Below, one piece after another: positions 9,958 through 17,927 of a stretch of DNA of 64,000 bases. The position numbers were made by a program, and so were the translations under genes. How positions within the stretch are numbered: position 1 is the first letter of the stretch; each line of letters opens with the position of its first letter. The notes beneath the pieces were generated by a model that made no database searches, was not told the origin of the DNA, and saw only the letters and a program-made list of their open reading frames with translations. The stretch is from assembly GCA_020722565.1 (NCBI GenBank), contig DYKO01000006.1, forward strand, positions 108,783 through 172,782, written 5' to 3'. The DNA is from Rikenella microfusus. Lineage in GTDB: Bacteria > Bacteroidota > Bacteroidia > Bacteroidales > Tenuifilaceae.

Positions 9958-11400
9958 ATGTTTATCCGACTGTATAGGTTCATATTGGTATTTACGTCTT
10001 TTACCCTTGCTTTTTGGGCTTGTCAGCCCGATAACTTTTCCGATAGTCCCTCCGTTAAGTTGACTTTCAGCACCGATACCATTCATTTCGACACGGTTTT
10101 TACTACCATCGGTTCCTCAACCTGTTATCTTAAGGTTTACAACAAAAGCCGGTACGATGTTCGCATTTCATCAATCAGACTTGCCGGTGCAGGTGATTCT
10201 CCATACAGAATTAATGTTGACGGGCGGCATGGACCTTTGGTTAACGACATTCCTTTACGCTCGCGCGATAGCCTTTTCGTCATGGTTGAGGTTACTGTTG
10301 ATCCCAATATGGATAATGCCCCTCTGTTGGTTGCCGATTCCATTGTTTTTGTTACAAACAACAATATTCAGGATGTGAAGCTGGTAGCCTGGGGGCAGGA
10401 TGTTTACCTGCATAATGCTGCTGTAATAGAAACCGATAGCGTGCTTTCGTCGAGCAAACCCCATCTGATTTTTGATTATCTGTATGTAAAACCCAATGTG
10501 AGTCTTACTATTCCAGCAGGGACCCGACTTTACTTTCACAACCAGGCGCAGCTGGTGGTTTCGGGAACGCTAAGAGTTGAGGGTAATGTTCACTTCCCTG
10601 TTGTTATGCAGGGCGATAGGTTGGAAAAATTTTATGCCGATAAGGGTGGTCAATGGGGGGGAATATGGCTCAGTGCCGGCTCAAAGTATAACTCAGTTGC
10701 CTGGGCCGATATAAAAAATGCCATTATTGGTATTATTGTTGATACCTGCATCACCCCCGATACCCCAACACTAATCTTGTCACATTCAAAAATTGGAAAT
10801 ATGAGCTATGTTGGGCTTCTGGGACGTGGTGCCTGGATAGCGGCCGACAACTGTTTGTTTTACAATGCTCTCTATTCTTGTGTGGCTCTAACCCAAGGCG
10901 GTCGATACCGCTTTTACCATACCACAATTGCCAACTATTGGGGCGATTACATATTCCGTAAGGGCCCGGCTCTCCTGCTAAACAACTTCTACACCTACCG
11001 GCTAACTCCAACTTCACCGCTACTTGTTGAACCACGCGATTTGAAGGAGGCTTCGTTTTTCAATTCCATCATTTATGGAAGCATATCTAACGAATTGGGA
11101 TTAGACAACCAGTACAATGGCCAACCCGTAAATGCAGAATTCAACTACAGCTTCACCGATTGCATCCTAAAGGTGCCCATGAGCGTTAACCTTAACAATC
11201 CATTACATTTTGCAAGGGTGATTCAAGAAGATCCGAAATTTAAGGATATTACAAAATGGAATTTTGAACTCGATACCCTAAGTCCCGCTAAGGATACTGG
11301 AAGTATTGATATTGCCATTGGTTTTCCAATCGACCTAAAGGGAGTAAACCGCTTAACCGATGGTAAACCCGATTTGGGTGCATTTGAAAGAGTTGAATAA
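9958..11400 (+). CDS. Conserved Bacteroidota lipoprotein with right-handed beta-helix-like region
   Basis: This 480-residue protein begins with a signal ending in the lipobox-like FWAC (Cys about 22). Residues about 30-150 (DTIHFDTVFTTIGSSTC, VYNKSRYDVRIS) look like an Ig-like or choice-of-anchor sandwich. Residues about 160-430 contain repeating short strands (IPAGTRLYFHNQAQLVVSG, GGQWGGIWLSAGS) typical of a parallel beta-helix. The C-terminus SPAKDTGSIDIAIGFPIDLKGVNR with DLGAFE is the ending often found in beta-helix surface proteins. It is probably exposed on the outer membrane or in the periplasm. No catalytic residues are evident and the function is unknown. A secreted nuclease/phosphatase-fold gene follows 11 bases later and is likely co-transcribed. 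Confidence 0.8.
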   Translation: MFIRLYRFILVFTSFTLAFWACQPDNFSDSPSVKLTFSTDTIHFDTVFTTIGSSTCYLKVYNKSRYDVRISSIRLAGAGDSPYRINVDGRHGPLVNDIPLRSRDSLFVMVEVTVDPNMDNAPLLVADSIVFVTNNNIQDVKLVAWGQDVYLHNAAVIETDSVLSSSKPHLIFDYLYVKPNVSLTIPAGTRLYFHNQAQLVVSGTLRVEGNVHFPVVMQGDRLEKFYADKGGQWGGIWLSAGSKYNSVAWADIKNAIIGIIVDTCITPDTPTLILSHSKIGNMSYVGLLGRGAWIAADNCLFYNALYSCVALTQGGRYRFYHTTIANYWGDYIFRKGPALLLNNFYTYRLTPTSPLLVEPRDLKEASFFNSIIYGSISNELGLDNQYNGQPVNAEFNYSFTDCILKVPMSVNLNNPLHFARVIQEDPKFKDITKWNFELDTLSPAKDTGSIDIAIGFPIDLKGVNRLTDGKPDLGAFERVE

Positions 11401-11411
11401 TAAACTTACAT

Positions 11412-12458
11412 ATGAAGAAGCGACTTTTCTTTTCAATTGCACTTGCTGTTTTGCTACCTCTTTTGATAGTTCATGTAAATGGACAAAACTCTAATGTAAT
11501 CCGCCATAGGGTAATGTTCTACAATGTTGAAAATCTTTTTGATCCCTTTGACGATAGCCTTACCCGCGACGATGAGTTTACCCCTATGGGTAAGCGGCAT
11601 TGGACATGGAGTAAAATGGAGGCCAAACTGAATGGCATTTACAAGGTTATTATGGCTGTAGGCGAGTATGACCCACCCGTGCTGATTGGGCTGTGTGAGG
11701 TGGAAAACCGATTTGTGCTAAACCGTTTGGTTTACAATACCCCGTTAAGTAAGTTTGAATATGGAGTTGTTCATCGTGAATCGCCTGATCCCCGCGGTAT
11801 CGATGTAGCATTACTATACCGTCCCGATAGGTTCACCCTGCAGTGGAAGGAGTTTGTGCCGGTAATTTTTCCCGATGACACCAATCGTCGTACCCGCGAA
11901 ATTATCTACGTTAGGGGGCTGCTGGGCGGCGATACCCTTCATGTGTTTGTAAATCATTGGCCATCGAAGTATGGTGGTGAGTTGGAGTCGGAGGGCGGAA
12001 GATTTGCTGCCGCCAATACCCTAAAACGAAAGGTCGATTCCATTAGGGTATTCTATCCTGAGGCCCGAATACTCATCATGGGCGACCTCAACGATGAGCC
12101 CGAGAGTGCCCCTGTTGTTGAGGGATTGGGCGCCTGCCTTAAAGCCACGTCGGATTGTTCTTCGAGTTTGATAAACATTGCGGCCATACTAAAAAATCGT
12201 GGTTTTGGTAGCTACAAGTACCAGGGTAATTGGGGAATAATTGACCAAATCATTGTCCCGCAAAGCCTACTCAGTGGCAGCCACGGGCTGCATACATCGC
12301 CGCAAAGAGCTGCGGTTTTTGAAAATGACGTGCTGCTTGAGCCCGACAAGCAGTATAGCGGTAAGCGCCCCTTCCGAACCTTTATTGGTTTCCGTTACCA
12401 CGGTGGCTACAGCGATCACCTGCCTGTTTATATCGATTTGCTGGGAAATATTAAATGA
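11412..12458 (+). CDS. Secreted endonuclease/exonuclease/phosphatase family protein
   Basis: The 348-residue product has an N-terminal signal peptide (about 1-24, ending VHVNG). The EEP fold is indicated by MFYNVENLFDP near the start, the metal-binding glutamate in IGLCEVENR, HVFVNHWPSK, the catalytic MGDLNDEP, and SDHLPVYIDL at the end. Such proteins hydrolyse phosphodiesters or phosphomonoesters in DNA, nucleotides or lipids; the substrate cannot be told here. Export suggests use of external nucleic acid or phosphate. It lies 11 bases after the lipoprotein gene. Its end converges on the ketoacyl-synthase gene, with a hairpin at 12463-12486 between them. Confidence 0.87.
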   Translation: MKKRLFFSIALAVLLPLLIVHVNGQNSNVIRHRVMFYNVENLFDPFDDSLTRDDEFTPMGKRHWTWSKMEAKLNGIYKVIMAVGEYDPPVLIGLCEVENRFVLNRLVYNTPLSKFEYGVVHRESPDPRGIDVALLYRPDRFTLQWKEFVPVIFPDDTNRRTREIIYVRGLLGGDTLHVFVNHWPSKYGGELESEGGRFAAANTLKRKVDSIRVFYPEARILIMGDLNDEPESAPVVEGLGACLKATSDCSSSLINIAAILKNRGFGSYKYQGNWGIIDQIIVPQSLLSGSHGLHTSPQRAAVFENDVLLEPDKQYSGKRPFRTFIGFRYHGGYSDHLPVYIDLLGNIK

Positions 12459-12462
12459 AAAA

Positions 12463-12486
12463 CCGTTTCTATCAATTTAGAAACGG
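12463..12486 (-). terminator. Intrinsic terminator between convergent genes
   Basis: CCGTTTCTA (12463-12471) and TAGAAACGG (12478-12486) form a perfect 9-bp stem with a 6-base loop. On the minus strand it is followed by TTTTT, so it best terminates the ketoacyl-synthase gene; on the plus strand no T-run follows. Confidence 0.75.
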
Positions 12487-12518
12487 CTTGATATGATGAG
12501 GGCAACATCAGTTGCATC

Positions 12519-13595
12519 TCACTGCTTGTAAACTATGGCGTTAATATTCATTCCGGCACCCACCGAGGCGAACATGATAACATCGCCCGGCTCAATTTTA
12601 TGTGCTGTTAGTTGACCCTTCAATGTTAAATCGTAAAGTGTGGGAATGGTAGCAACTGAGCTGTTTCCCAACTTGTTTATGGACATAGGCATAAGCTCTA
12701 CGGTTGATTTTTCAATTTTACATTGACGAATAAAACGACTTACAATGGCCTCATCCATTTTTTCGTTGGCCTGGTGTATAATTACTTTTTTTAAGAGTTT
12801 TGGATCGATTCCCGATTTATCCATGGCTATTTTCATTGCCACCGGCACATTAACCAATGAATACTCATAAATCTTACGGCCCTCCATTTTAATGTAACGG
12901 ATACTGGGATCCGATTCGGGATGATACGACTTGCCAAGGTATAAGTAGAAAGCCTCATTTTCGGTGTGCGACATCATGGCAGATGAAATAACACCCCTCT
13001 TTTCATCCTCCTCAAGGGCTTCAACCACCGCGGCTCCGGCCCCATCTGCAAAAATCATACAATCACGGTCGTGCTTATCAATTACCCTTGAAAGGGTTTC
13101 GGCTCCAATAACCAGACACCGCTTAGCCAAGCCCGATTTGATGTAGGCGTCTGCTTGTATTACACCTTGAACCCAACCTGGACATCCAAAAAGAATATCG
13201 TAGGGTATGCAGCTGGGATTTTTTATTTTTAGATGATGCTTTATGCGTGAAGCAAGGCTAGGAAGAATGTCGGTTTGAATGGTTCCTGTCAAAACATCGC
13301 CAAAGTTGTGGGCAACAATGATTTGGTCAATGGTTTCACGATCTATTCCTGCTGCAGCAATGGCCTGTTCAGCTGCAATGGTGCCAATATGCGAAGCACA
13401 TAAATCATCGGTCACCCATCTTCGCTCCTCAATGCCTGTAATATCCTTAAACTTTGCTATAACTTCATCTACCAATGTTTCAATGGCGGTCTCATCCTTA
13501 TTAAAGAAGGCGTGACGGGCAAACTCGCGGTTGCTTACCTGAACAGTAGGCACATAGCTACCGGTTCCGGTGATTACGGAATTTAAATGTTTCAT
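12519..13595 (-). CDS. 3-oxoacyl-ACP synthase III family protein (FabH-like)
   Basis: The 358-residue protein has the thiolase fold of KAS III condensing enzymes. The catalytic triad is visible: C138 in FGCPGW, H274 in IIHQAN and N311 in KLGNSS; the C-terminus has the glycine motif SVGAGMN. It would condense an acyl-CoA starter with malonyl-ACP or a related thioester. Compared with housekeeping FabH (about 320 residues) it is longer and has an N-terminal insertion (about 25-65), so it may be one of the extra KAS III enzymes common in Bacteroidota rather than the main initiation enzyme. It stands alone between a terminator and the thiamine operon. The starter unit is not predictable. Confidence 0.83.
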   Translation of the reverse strand: MKHLNSVITGTGSYVPTVQVSNREFARHAFFNKDETAIETLVDEVIAKFKDITGIEERRWVTDDLCASHIGTIAAEQAIAAAGIDRETIDQIIVAHNFGDVLTGTIQTDILPSLASRIKHHLKIKNPSCIPYDILFGCPGWVQGVIQADAYIKSGLAKRCLVIGAETLSRVIDKHDRDCMIFADGAGAAVVEALEEDEKRGVISSAMMSHTENEAFYLYLGKSYHPESDPSIRYIKMEGRKIYEYSLVNVPVAMKIAMDKSGIDPKLLKKVIIHQANEKMDEAIVSRFIRQCKIEKSTVELMPMSINKLGNSSVATIPTLYDLTLKGQLTAHKIEPGDVIMFASVGAGMNINAIVYKQ

Positions 13596-13726
13596 AATAC
13601 AATAAACGTTTGATTAGTCCCGTGATAAAAGTAATAATTTGTTACTAAAATCAAAAAAATATTTTATAAAAAATATTTAAACAATTGAAAAAAAAGATTA
13701 ATAGTGTAGTTTTAAATTGATATTTA

Positions 13727-14362
13727 TTAATATTTTTGGTACACTATCAAAGGGCCGGGGGAGAAGGTTAGCTCAAACCAATCTTCAATGCTTTCGTTTA
13801 GCGTTCCCATCCATAGTTCAGGAAGCGTTTGATTTATGATGGGATATTTTAAGTTTTTAGTATAAATAATTGTACTGTTGCTTGGCGAGAAGATTGACAC
13901 CTGCTGCCCTTTATAACTTTCGAGTTTTGATGATTCCAAAAGGGGTTTAAAGGTGCCGGTATCGGTTAGCATAATAACATCTACGCCCATTCGAGCGTAG
14001 TTTACCAGCAAGCCTATATTCCCAAGGGTGTGATCCTCACGTTTTCCTGTTGCACCTACAATTACAATCTCCTTGATTCTTTGAGGCAGGCACCATCGCA
14101 CCGCTTTGGTTAAATCGTTGGTATTTTGGTCGGGATCGTAGTAAAGAATACTTTCGTATTTCCGCTTCAGGTGATCTTTAACCGAATCGAGATCGCCCAC
14201 AAGGGCGTTGGGTACTATGGTTAGGCTTTCCAATTTTTCAATAGCACCATCGCAGCAAACCAGAACAGGGGCATTGATGAGTTCATTAAGCGGTTTGGGA
14301 TGTGAGGGAAATTCCCCATTGGCCAATATAACTGCCTTCATTGTGTATTTTTTAGAAATCAT
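13727..14362 (-). CDS. Thiamine pyrophosphokinase
   Basis: This 211-residue enzyme transfers pyrophosphate from ATP to thiamine. Motifs of the TPK catalytic domain are clear: AVILANGEFP, VCCDGAIEKL, LVGDLDSV, YDPDQNTNDLTKA (the acidic site) and VIVGATGKREDHTLGN; the C-terminal thiamine-binding sandwich follows from about residue 140. Its start codon overlaps the stop of the upstream pnuC-type gene as ATGA, which argues for translational coupling and for the start at 14362 rather than an internal ATG seven codons later. It is the last step of a salvage operon: TonB receptor, PnuT permease, kinase, behind a TPP riboswitch. Confidence 0.93.
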   Translation of the reverse strand: MISKKYTMKAVILANGEFPSHPKPLNELINAPVLVCCDGAIEKLESLTIVPNALVGDLDSVKDHLKRKYESILYYDPDQNTNDLTKAVRWCLPQRIKEIVIVGATGKREDHTLGNIGLLVNYARMGVDVIMLTDTGTFKPLLESSKLESYKGQQVSIFSPSNSTIIYTKNLKYPIINQTLPELWMGTLNESIEDWFELTFSPGPLIVYQKY

Positions 14363-14940
14363 TTAAGTTGCATTTCCTTACGCCATTGACGGTAACCTAC
14401 AACCGACATGGTGGTGTAAAAAACAAAAAGAACTGAGGTTGGGTACAAGCCTTTGTAGATGTATAGAGCTAGCGAAACGCTGTTAATACCCACCCAAAGG
14501 AACCAGTGCTCAATATACTTGCGGGCAAGCATCCAGGTTGCAGTAATGCTAAGCGCCGTGGTAAAGGCATCACCAATGGGAACCGGCGAATCCGTAAAGT
14601 GCCGAAGTGCATATTCAATAAGTATGAAAAATATTACTGTTGAAATTGCAAGCCAGATTATTAGATATTTCGGGGTTTTGGTTACAGGTAGGGTATCAAC
14701 CTTATCCCTGTTACCTCCGTATAACCAATGGTAAAAGCCGTATATGCTGATAATTACATAGTAAACGTTCAATCCCATATCGGCATAAAACTTTGATGTG
14801 TAAAAGATGTAAACGTAAAATGCCGATGTCATGAATCCTAATGGCCAAAGCCACACTTTCTGCTCGATTTCGAAGTAAAGGTATATAAGACCAGTTATGG
14901 CTCCAATGAGTTCAATATAATTATTTGATAACCAATTCAT
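14359..14940 (-). CDS. pnuT: PnuC-family vitamin transporter, probably PnuT (thiamine)
   Basis: The 193-residue protein is very hydrophobic with about seven membrane segments, and has the family patterns FEIEQKVWLWPLGF near the N-terminus and WLARKYIEHWFLWVGIN-like residues in the second half. PnuC proteins are facilitators that import a vitamin which is then trapped by phosphorylation. The neighbouring thiamine kinase (4-base overlap) and the upstream TPP-riboswitch-controlled TonB receptor make thiamine the likely substrate (PnuT) rather than nicotinamide riboside. The arrangement matches the thiamine uptake operon known from Bacteroides. Confidence 0.9.
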   Translation of the reverse strand: MNWLSNNYIELIGAITGLIYLYFEIEQKVWLWPLGFMTSAFYVYIFYTSKFYADMGLNVYYVIISIYGFYHWLYGGNRDKVDTLPVTKTPKYLIIWLAISTVIFFILIEYALRHFTDSPVPIGDAFTTALSITATWMLARKYIEHWFLWVGINSVSLALYIYKGLYPTSVLFVFYTTMSVVGYRQWRKEMQLK

Positions 14941-15047
14941 AATAAAATATGAGAAAAACTAAATGCTTGACGTTAAAGGTAAAAATATCGGTTACGGAAT
15001 AAAGGTGTCTCAACGTCAAGCATTTAACCTACTTAAAATTTATTACT

Positions 15048-17501
15048 TTAGAATTTCATGCCAAATCTAATCAAAAAATGTCTTTCGGCCTGAGGGTAGT
15101 AACCTATGCTTACGTATTCAGGCTCGTTGCTTTGGAAGAGGGTACGGTAAACCCACGCGTTGGCTGAATATTTTAGGTTGAAAAGGTTGTTTACAGTTGC
15201 CTGAACAAATACCGACTTGCCAGATTTTAAGTTAAATTGATACTCGGTTACCAGATTATGAACACCGTATGGTTCGAGGCTTCGACTTTTGTTTTGGGTA
15301 TTATCGATATACTGTCGGCTAACATATTTGCTTATCCACGAAATACTTAGATTCTTTACCGGTACCAGAGATAATCGGGTTCCGGCAACAAATGATGGAG
15401 AAAAGGAAATGGTTGTATTTCCGATGTACTCCGGAACAGGTGCGTAAAGGTCGTTCCAATCGGTTTGGTTATCGGTTAGATTAGCATAGTTTGTGTAGTT
15501 TTTGATGATATTTCTGCTCAGGGTGGTGGTCCCTTCAAACCTTAACCATTTTATGGGTATGGCAGAGATTGATAGCTCTATGCCGGTTCTGTAGCTGGTG
15601 GGGACGTTGGTCATATGGGCATAGCCAACATCAGTTAGCTCTCCTGTGAGCACCAGTTGGTCCTTGTAAAGCATGTAGTAGTAGTTAACATCAATTGAAA
15701 GGCTCTGAAGCCGCATGCGGTAGCCCAACTCCCAGTCGTTTAACCTTTCAGGTTTTGGTGTGAAATTGGCAGATCCCTTTTGGGCATCCTTCAAATCGCT
15801 TCGGGCTGGTTCACGGTGGGCCACTGCATACGATACGTAAAGTTCATGGCCTGAACTTATTCGGAAGGTGCTACCAATCTTAGGGTTTACAAAATCCCAG
15901 TTGTGGTTTTGATTTAATGGCAACACGTCGGAATCGATACCACCCAGTTCGTAGCTTATTCCCCTGTATTGAACATCAACAAAAACTGAAACAGGGTCAA
16001 TAATTTGCCAGATGGCTTTGGTAAAAATGTTCCAATCGGTTTTTCGACCGTTGTTGCGGTACCATTCAAACTTATTGGGGAGGCCAATGTTTACTTTGCT
16101 CCATAAAATTTTTCCAAAATGGTCGCCATCGTATCGGTTCCATCCGCTGCCAAATGTAATTTCCATGTTTTTGTTGCGGTAAATAATGGATGCTATTCCG
16201 CCATAAAAGATGTTATCCATCCATTTCTGCTGAATGAAATCGGTTCTTGTGATAATGGTATCGCTAATGGTAAAGTTGGTTAATCCGTATTTTGAAAGTT
16301 TGCGGTTGGGCTTATACTCTTCGTAGTAGCCTCTCCCATCGGTTAGGAGCAGGGTAAGGTTTGCTGTTAGCTTACTGTTAATGGAATGTATAGCAATAAG
16401 ATGGTAGTGGGTTTGCCAGTAGTTATCCTTCTGATCATTATAGTAACGGGTATTTCCCTGATCATCAACATACTCTCCGGCAGGATTGTATCTCCGATTT
16501 GTGCCCATCATATAATCTGGTGTTCCCTCCCAGGTTATTCCGGTGTGCTCCTCGCCATGAATAATGTTGGCACGAATTTGGCTTTTTTCGCCGTGCCAGG
16601 CTGTTGTGAGAAACATAGAACGATGGTCAGATACGGCCCTTTCGATATAACCATCGGTATGGAGCTGCGAGAATCGGCCTTCCATGCTAAAATTGTTTTT
16701 CATCAGGCCAGTCCCTGCATTCACCGATGTTTTCCAAGTATTATATGAGCCACCAAGTAAATCGATATTGGCAAATGGTTCAGGTTTAAATGTTGAGGTT
16801 TGGAAGTTTACCGTAGCGCCAAACGCTGCAGCACCATTGGTTGATGTTCCAGCTCCACGCTGAACCTGAACGTTATCAACCGAAGCGGCAAAGTCGGGCA
16901 AATCCACCCAGTAAACGCCCTGCGATTCGGCATCGTTGAGGGGTACACCATTTATGGTGACATTGATTCGAGTGGGGTCGGTTCCGCGTATGCGGAAGGC
17001 TGTATTGCCAATGCCCATACCACTTTCCGATGAAACCACTACCGATGGAAGCATATCCAACATATAGGGGATATCACTACCGGTATTGGCCTGTTGGAGC
17101 TGCTCTCTGTTCATTGTGGTTTGCGCTATGGGCATTCGGTTCGACGCCCGTGTTGACGACACCACTACGGCATCAAGGTACTGCGACGACTGTTTTAGCT
17201 GCAGGTTGAGCTCAGTATCCCCGTAAACTTTAACCTCAATGCGAATTGGCTCATAGCCAAGGTACGATACATTCAGCATATAGTTCCCCAGGCGCACCTG
17301 CGATAGGCGATAGCTTCCATTGGCTCCGCTATAGGTCCCCAAATAGGTGTTTTCCAATGTGATACCTGCACCTACCAATGGGTTTCCATTAGTATCGGTA
17401 ATTCGACCATAGATTGAAAACCCAAGGTTTTCAGTTGGATTTGCCTGCATGGTAAATGTTGCAAGCAGTAATGCGCAAAGCACATACGTAGTTTTTTTCA
17501 T
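15048..17501 (-). CDS. TonB-dependent outer-membrane receptor for thiamine
   Basis: The 817-residue protein has a signal peptide (about 1-20), a carboxypeptidase-D-like regulatory domain (about 28-110, YGRITDTNGNPLVGAGITLENT), a plug (about 115-235, with TMNREQLQQANTGSDIPYMLDMLPSV and FRIRGTDPTRINVTINGVPLND), and a 22-strand barrel ending in the aromatic FLIRFGMKF. A TPP riboswitch lies directly upstream and pnuT and the thiamine kinase follow, so the ligand is inferred to be thiamine or a phosphate ester. ATG 17501 has a possible Shine-Dalgarno AAAGGG (minus strand, 17516-17511) nine bases upstream, unusual in this phylum and relevant to riboswitch control. Confidence 0.93.
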   Translation of the reverse strand: MKKTTYVLCALLLATFTMQANPTENLGFSIYGRITDTNGNPLVGAGITLENTYLGTYSGANGSYRLSQVRLGNYMLNVSYLGYEPIRIEVKVYGDTELNLQLKQSSQYLDAVVVSSTRASNRMPIAQTTMNREQLQQANTGSDIPYMLDMLPSVVVSSESGMGIGNTAFRIRGTDPTRINVTINGVPLNDAESQGVYWVDLPDFAASVDNVQVQRGAGTSTNGAAAFGATVNFQTSTFKPEPFANIDLLGGSYNTWKTSVNAGTGLMKNNFSMEGRFSQLHTDGYIERAVSDHRSMFLTTAWHGEKSQIRANIIHGEEHTGITWEGTPDYMMGTNRRYNPAGEYVDDQGNTRYYNDQKDNYWQTHYHLIAIHSINSKLTANLTLLLTDGRGYYEEYKPNRKLSKYGLTNFTISDTIITRTDFIQQKWMDNIFYGGIASIIYRNKNMEITFGSGWNRYDGDHFGKILWSKVNIGLPNKFEWYRNNGRKTDWNIFTKAIWQIIDPVSVFVDVQYRGISYELGGIDSDVLPLNQNHNWDFVNPKIGSTFRISSGHELYVSYAVAHREPARSDLKDAQKGSANFTPKPERLNDWELGYRMRLQSLSIDVNYYYMLYKDQLVLTGELTDVGYAHMTNVPTSYRTGIELSISAIPIKWLRFEGTTTLSRNIIKNYTNYANLTDNQTDWNDLYAPVPEYIGNTTISFSPSFVAGTRLSLVPVKNLSISWISKYVSRQYIDNTQNKSRSLEPYGVHNLVTEYQFNLKSGKSVFVQATVNNLFNLKYSANAWVYRTLFQSNEPEYVSIGYYPQAERHFLIRFGMKF

Positions 17502-17605
17502 AGATTTATTCCCTTTAAATAGTTAAACATTCAACAGGTTGGGTTTTGCAACCCCAATTCCTGAATAACTATAAAGGGGGAAATTGTGAGATGTTTACAA
17601 ACTCT

Positions 17606-17678
17606 TTTTCCCTTCGCTGGTATTATCCGGATCAGGTTCAAAGGGTATGATCTCAGCCCTGAGGGCACCCCCAAAAGT
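17606..17678 (-). promoter_or_regulatory. TPP riboswitch (THI element)
   Basis: Read on the minus strand, the conserved THI-box blocks occur in order: GGGGGTGCC, GGCTGAGAT, a tract with ACCC, GAACCTGATCCGGATAAT and CCAGCGAAGGGA. These are the two TPP-sensing arms of the aptamer. It lies about 105 bases before the TonB receptor start and should repress the operon when TPP is plentiful. No strong terminator with T-run follows the aptamer, so control may be on translation: CCCTTTA (minus strand, 17579-17573) can pair with TAAAGGG (17517-17511), the candidate ribosome-binding site. Confidence 0.95.
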
Positions 17679-17683
17679 CGTTG

Positions 17684-17691
17684 CAAATTTA
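17684..17691 (-). promoter_or_regulatory. -7 promoter element of the thiamine operon
   Basis: TAAATTTG on the minus strand matches TAnnTTTG and would place the start near 17678, exactly at the 5' edge of the TPP aptamer. A TTG at the normal -33 distance is not present. Confidence 0.4.
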
Positions 17692-17863
17692 GTAAAAAAA
17701 TTCTTGAGTTATTTCGTTATTCCAAATTAAGCATTAGGAATGTAATGAACTAATGCTTAGTTTGTCGGTTTCCCAATGGGCATCTGGGTTAGTCCCGACA
17801 AATCATTGATTTAGTGAGTATTTAGGCAAAATAGCATTGGCTAATACGTAATTTGGGGTTATG

Positions 17864-17900
17864 CAAAAAGGCCTTATCCTGTTCCGGATAAAGCCTTTTA
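17864..17900 (-). terminator. Terminator downstream of the 2341-aa secreted protein
   Basis: AAGGCcTTATCC and GGATAAaGCCTT (around 17868-17898) form a stem of 11 pairs with one mismatch, flanked by A-runs and T-runs on both sides. It sits about 30 bases beyond the stop of the giant minus-strand gene. The 17691-17863 stretch between it and the riboswitch holds no gene that I can see. Confidence 0.7.
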
Positions 17901-17927
17901 CGCTGGTAAGCTGTTTATTTCTATAAT

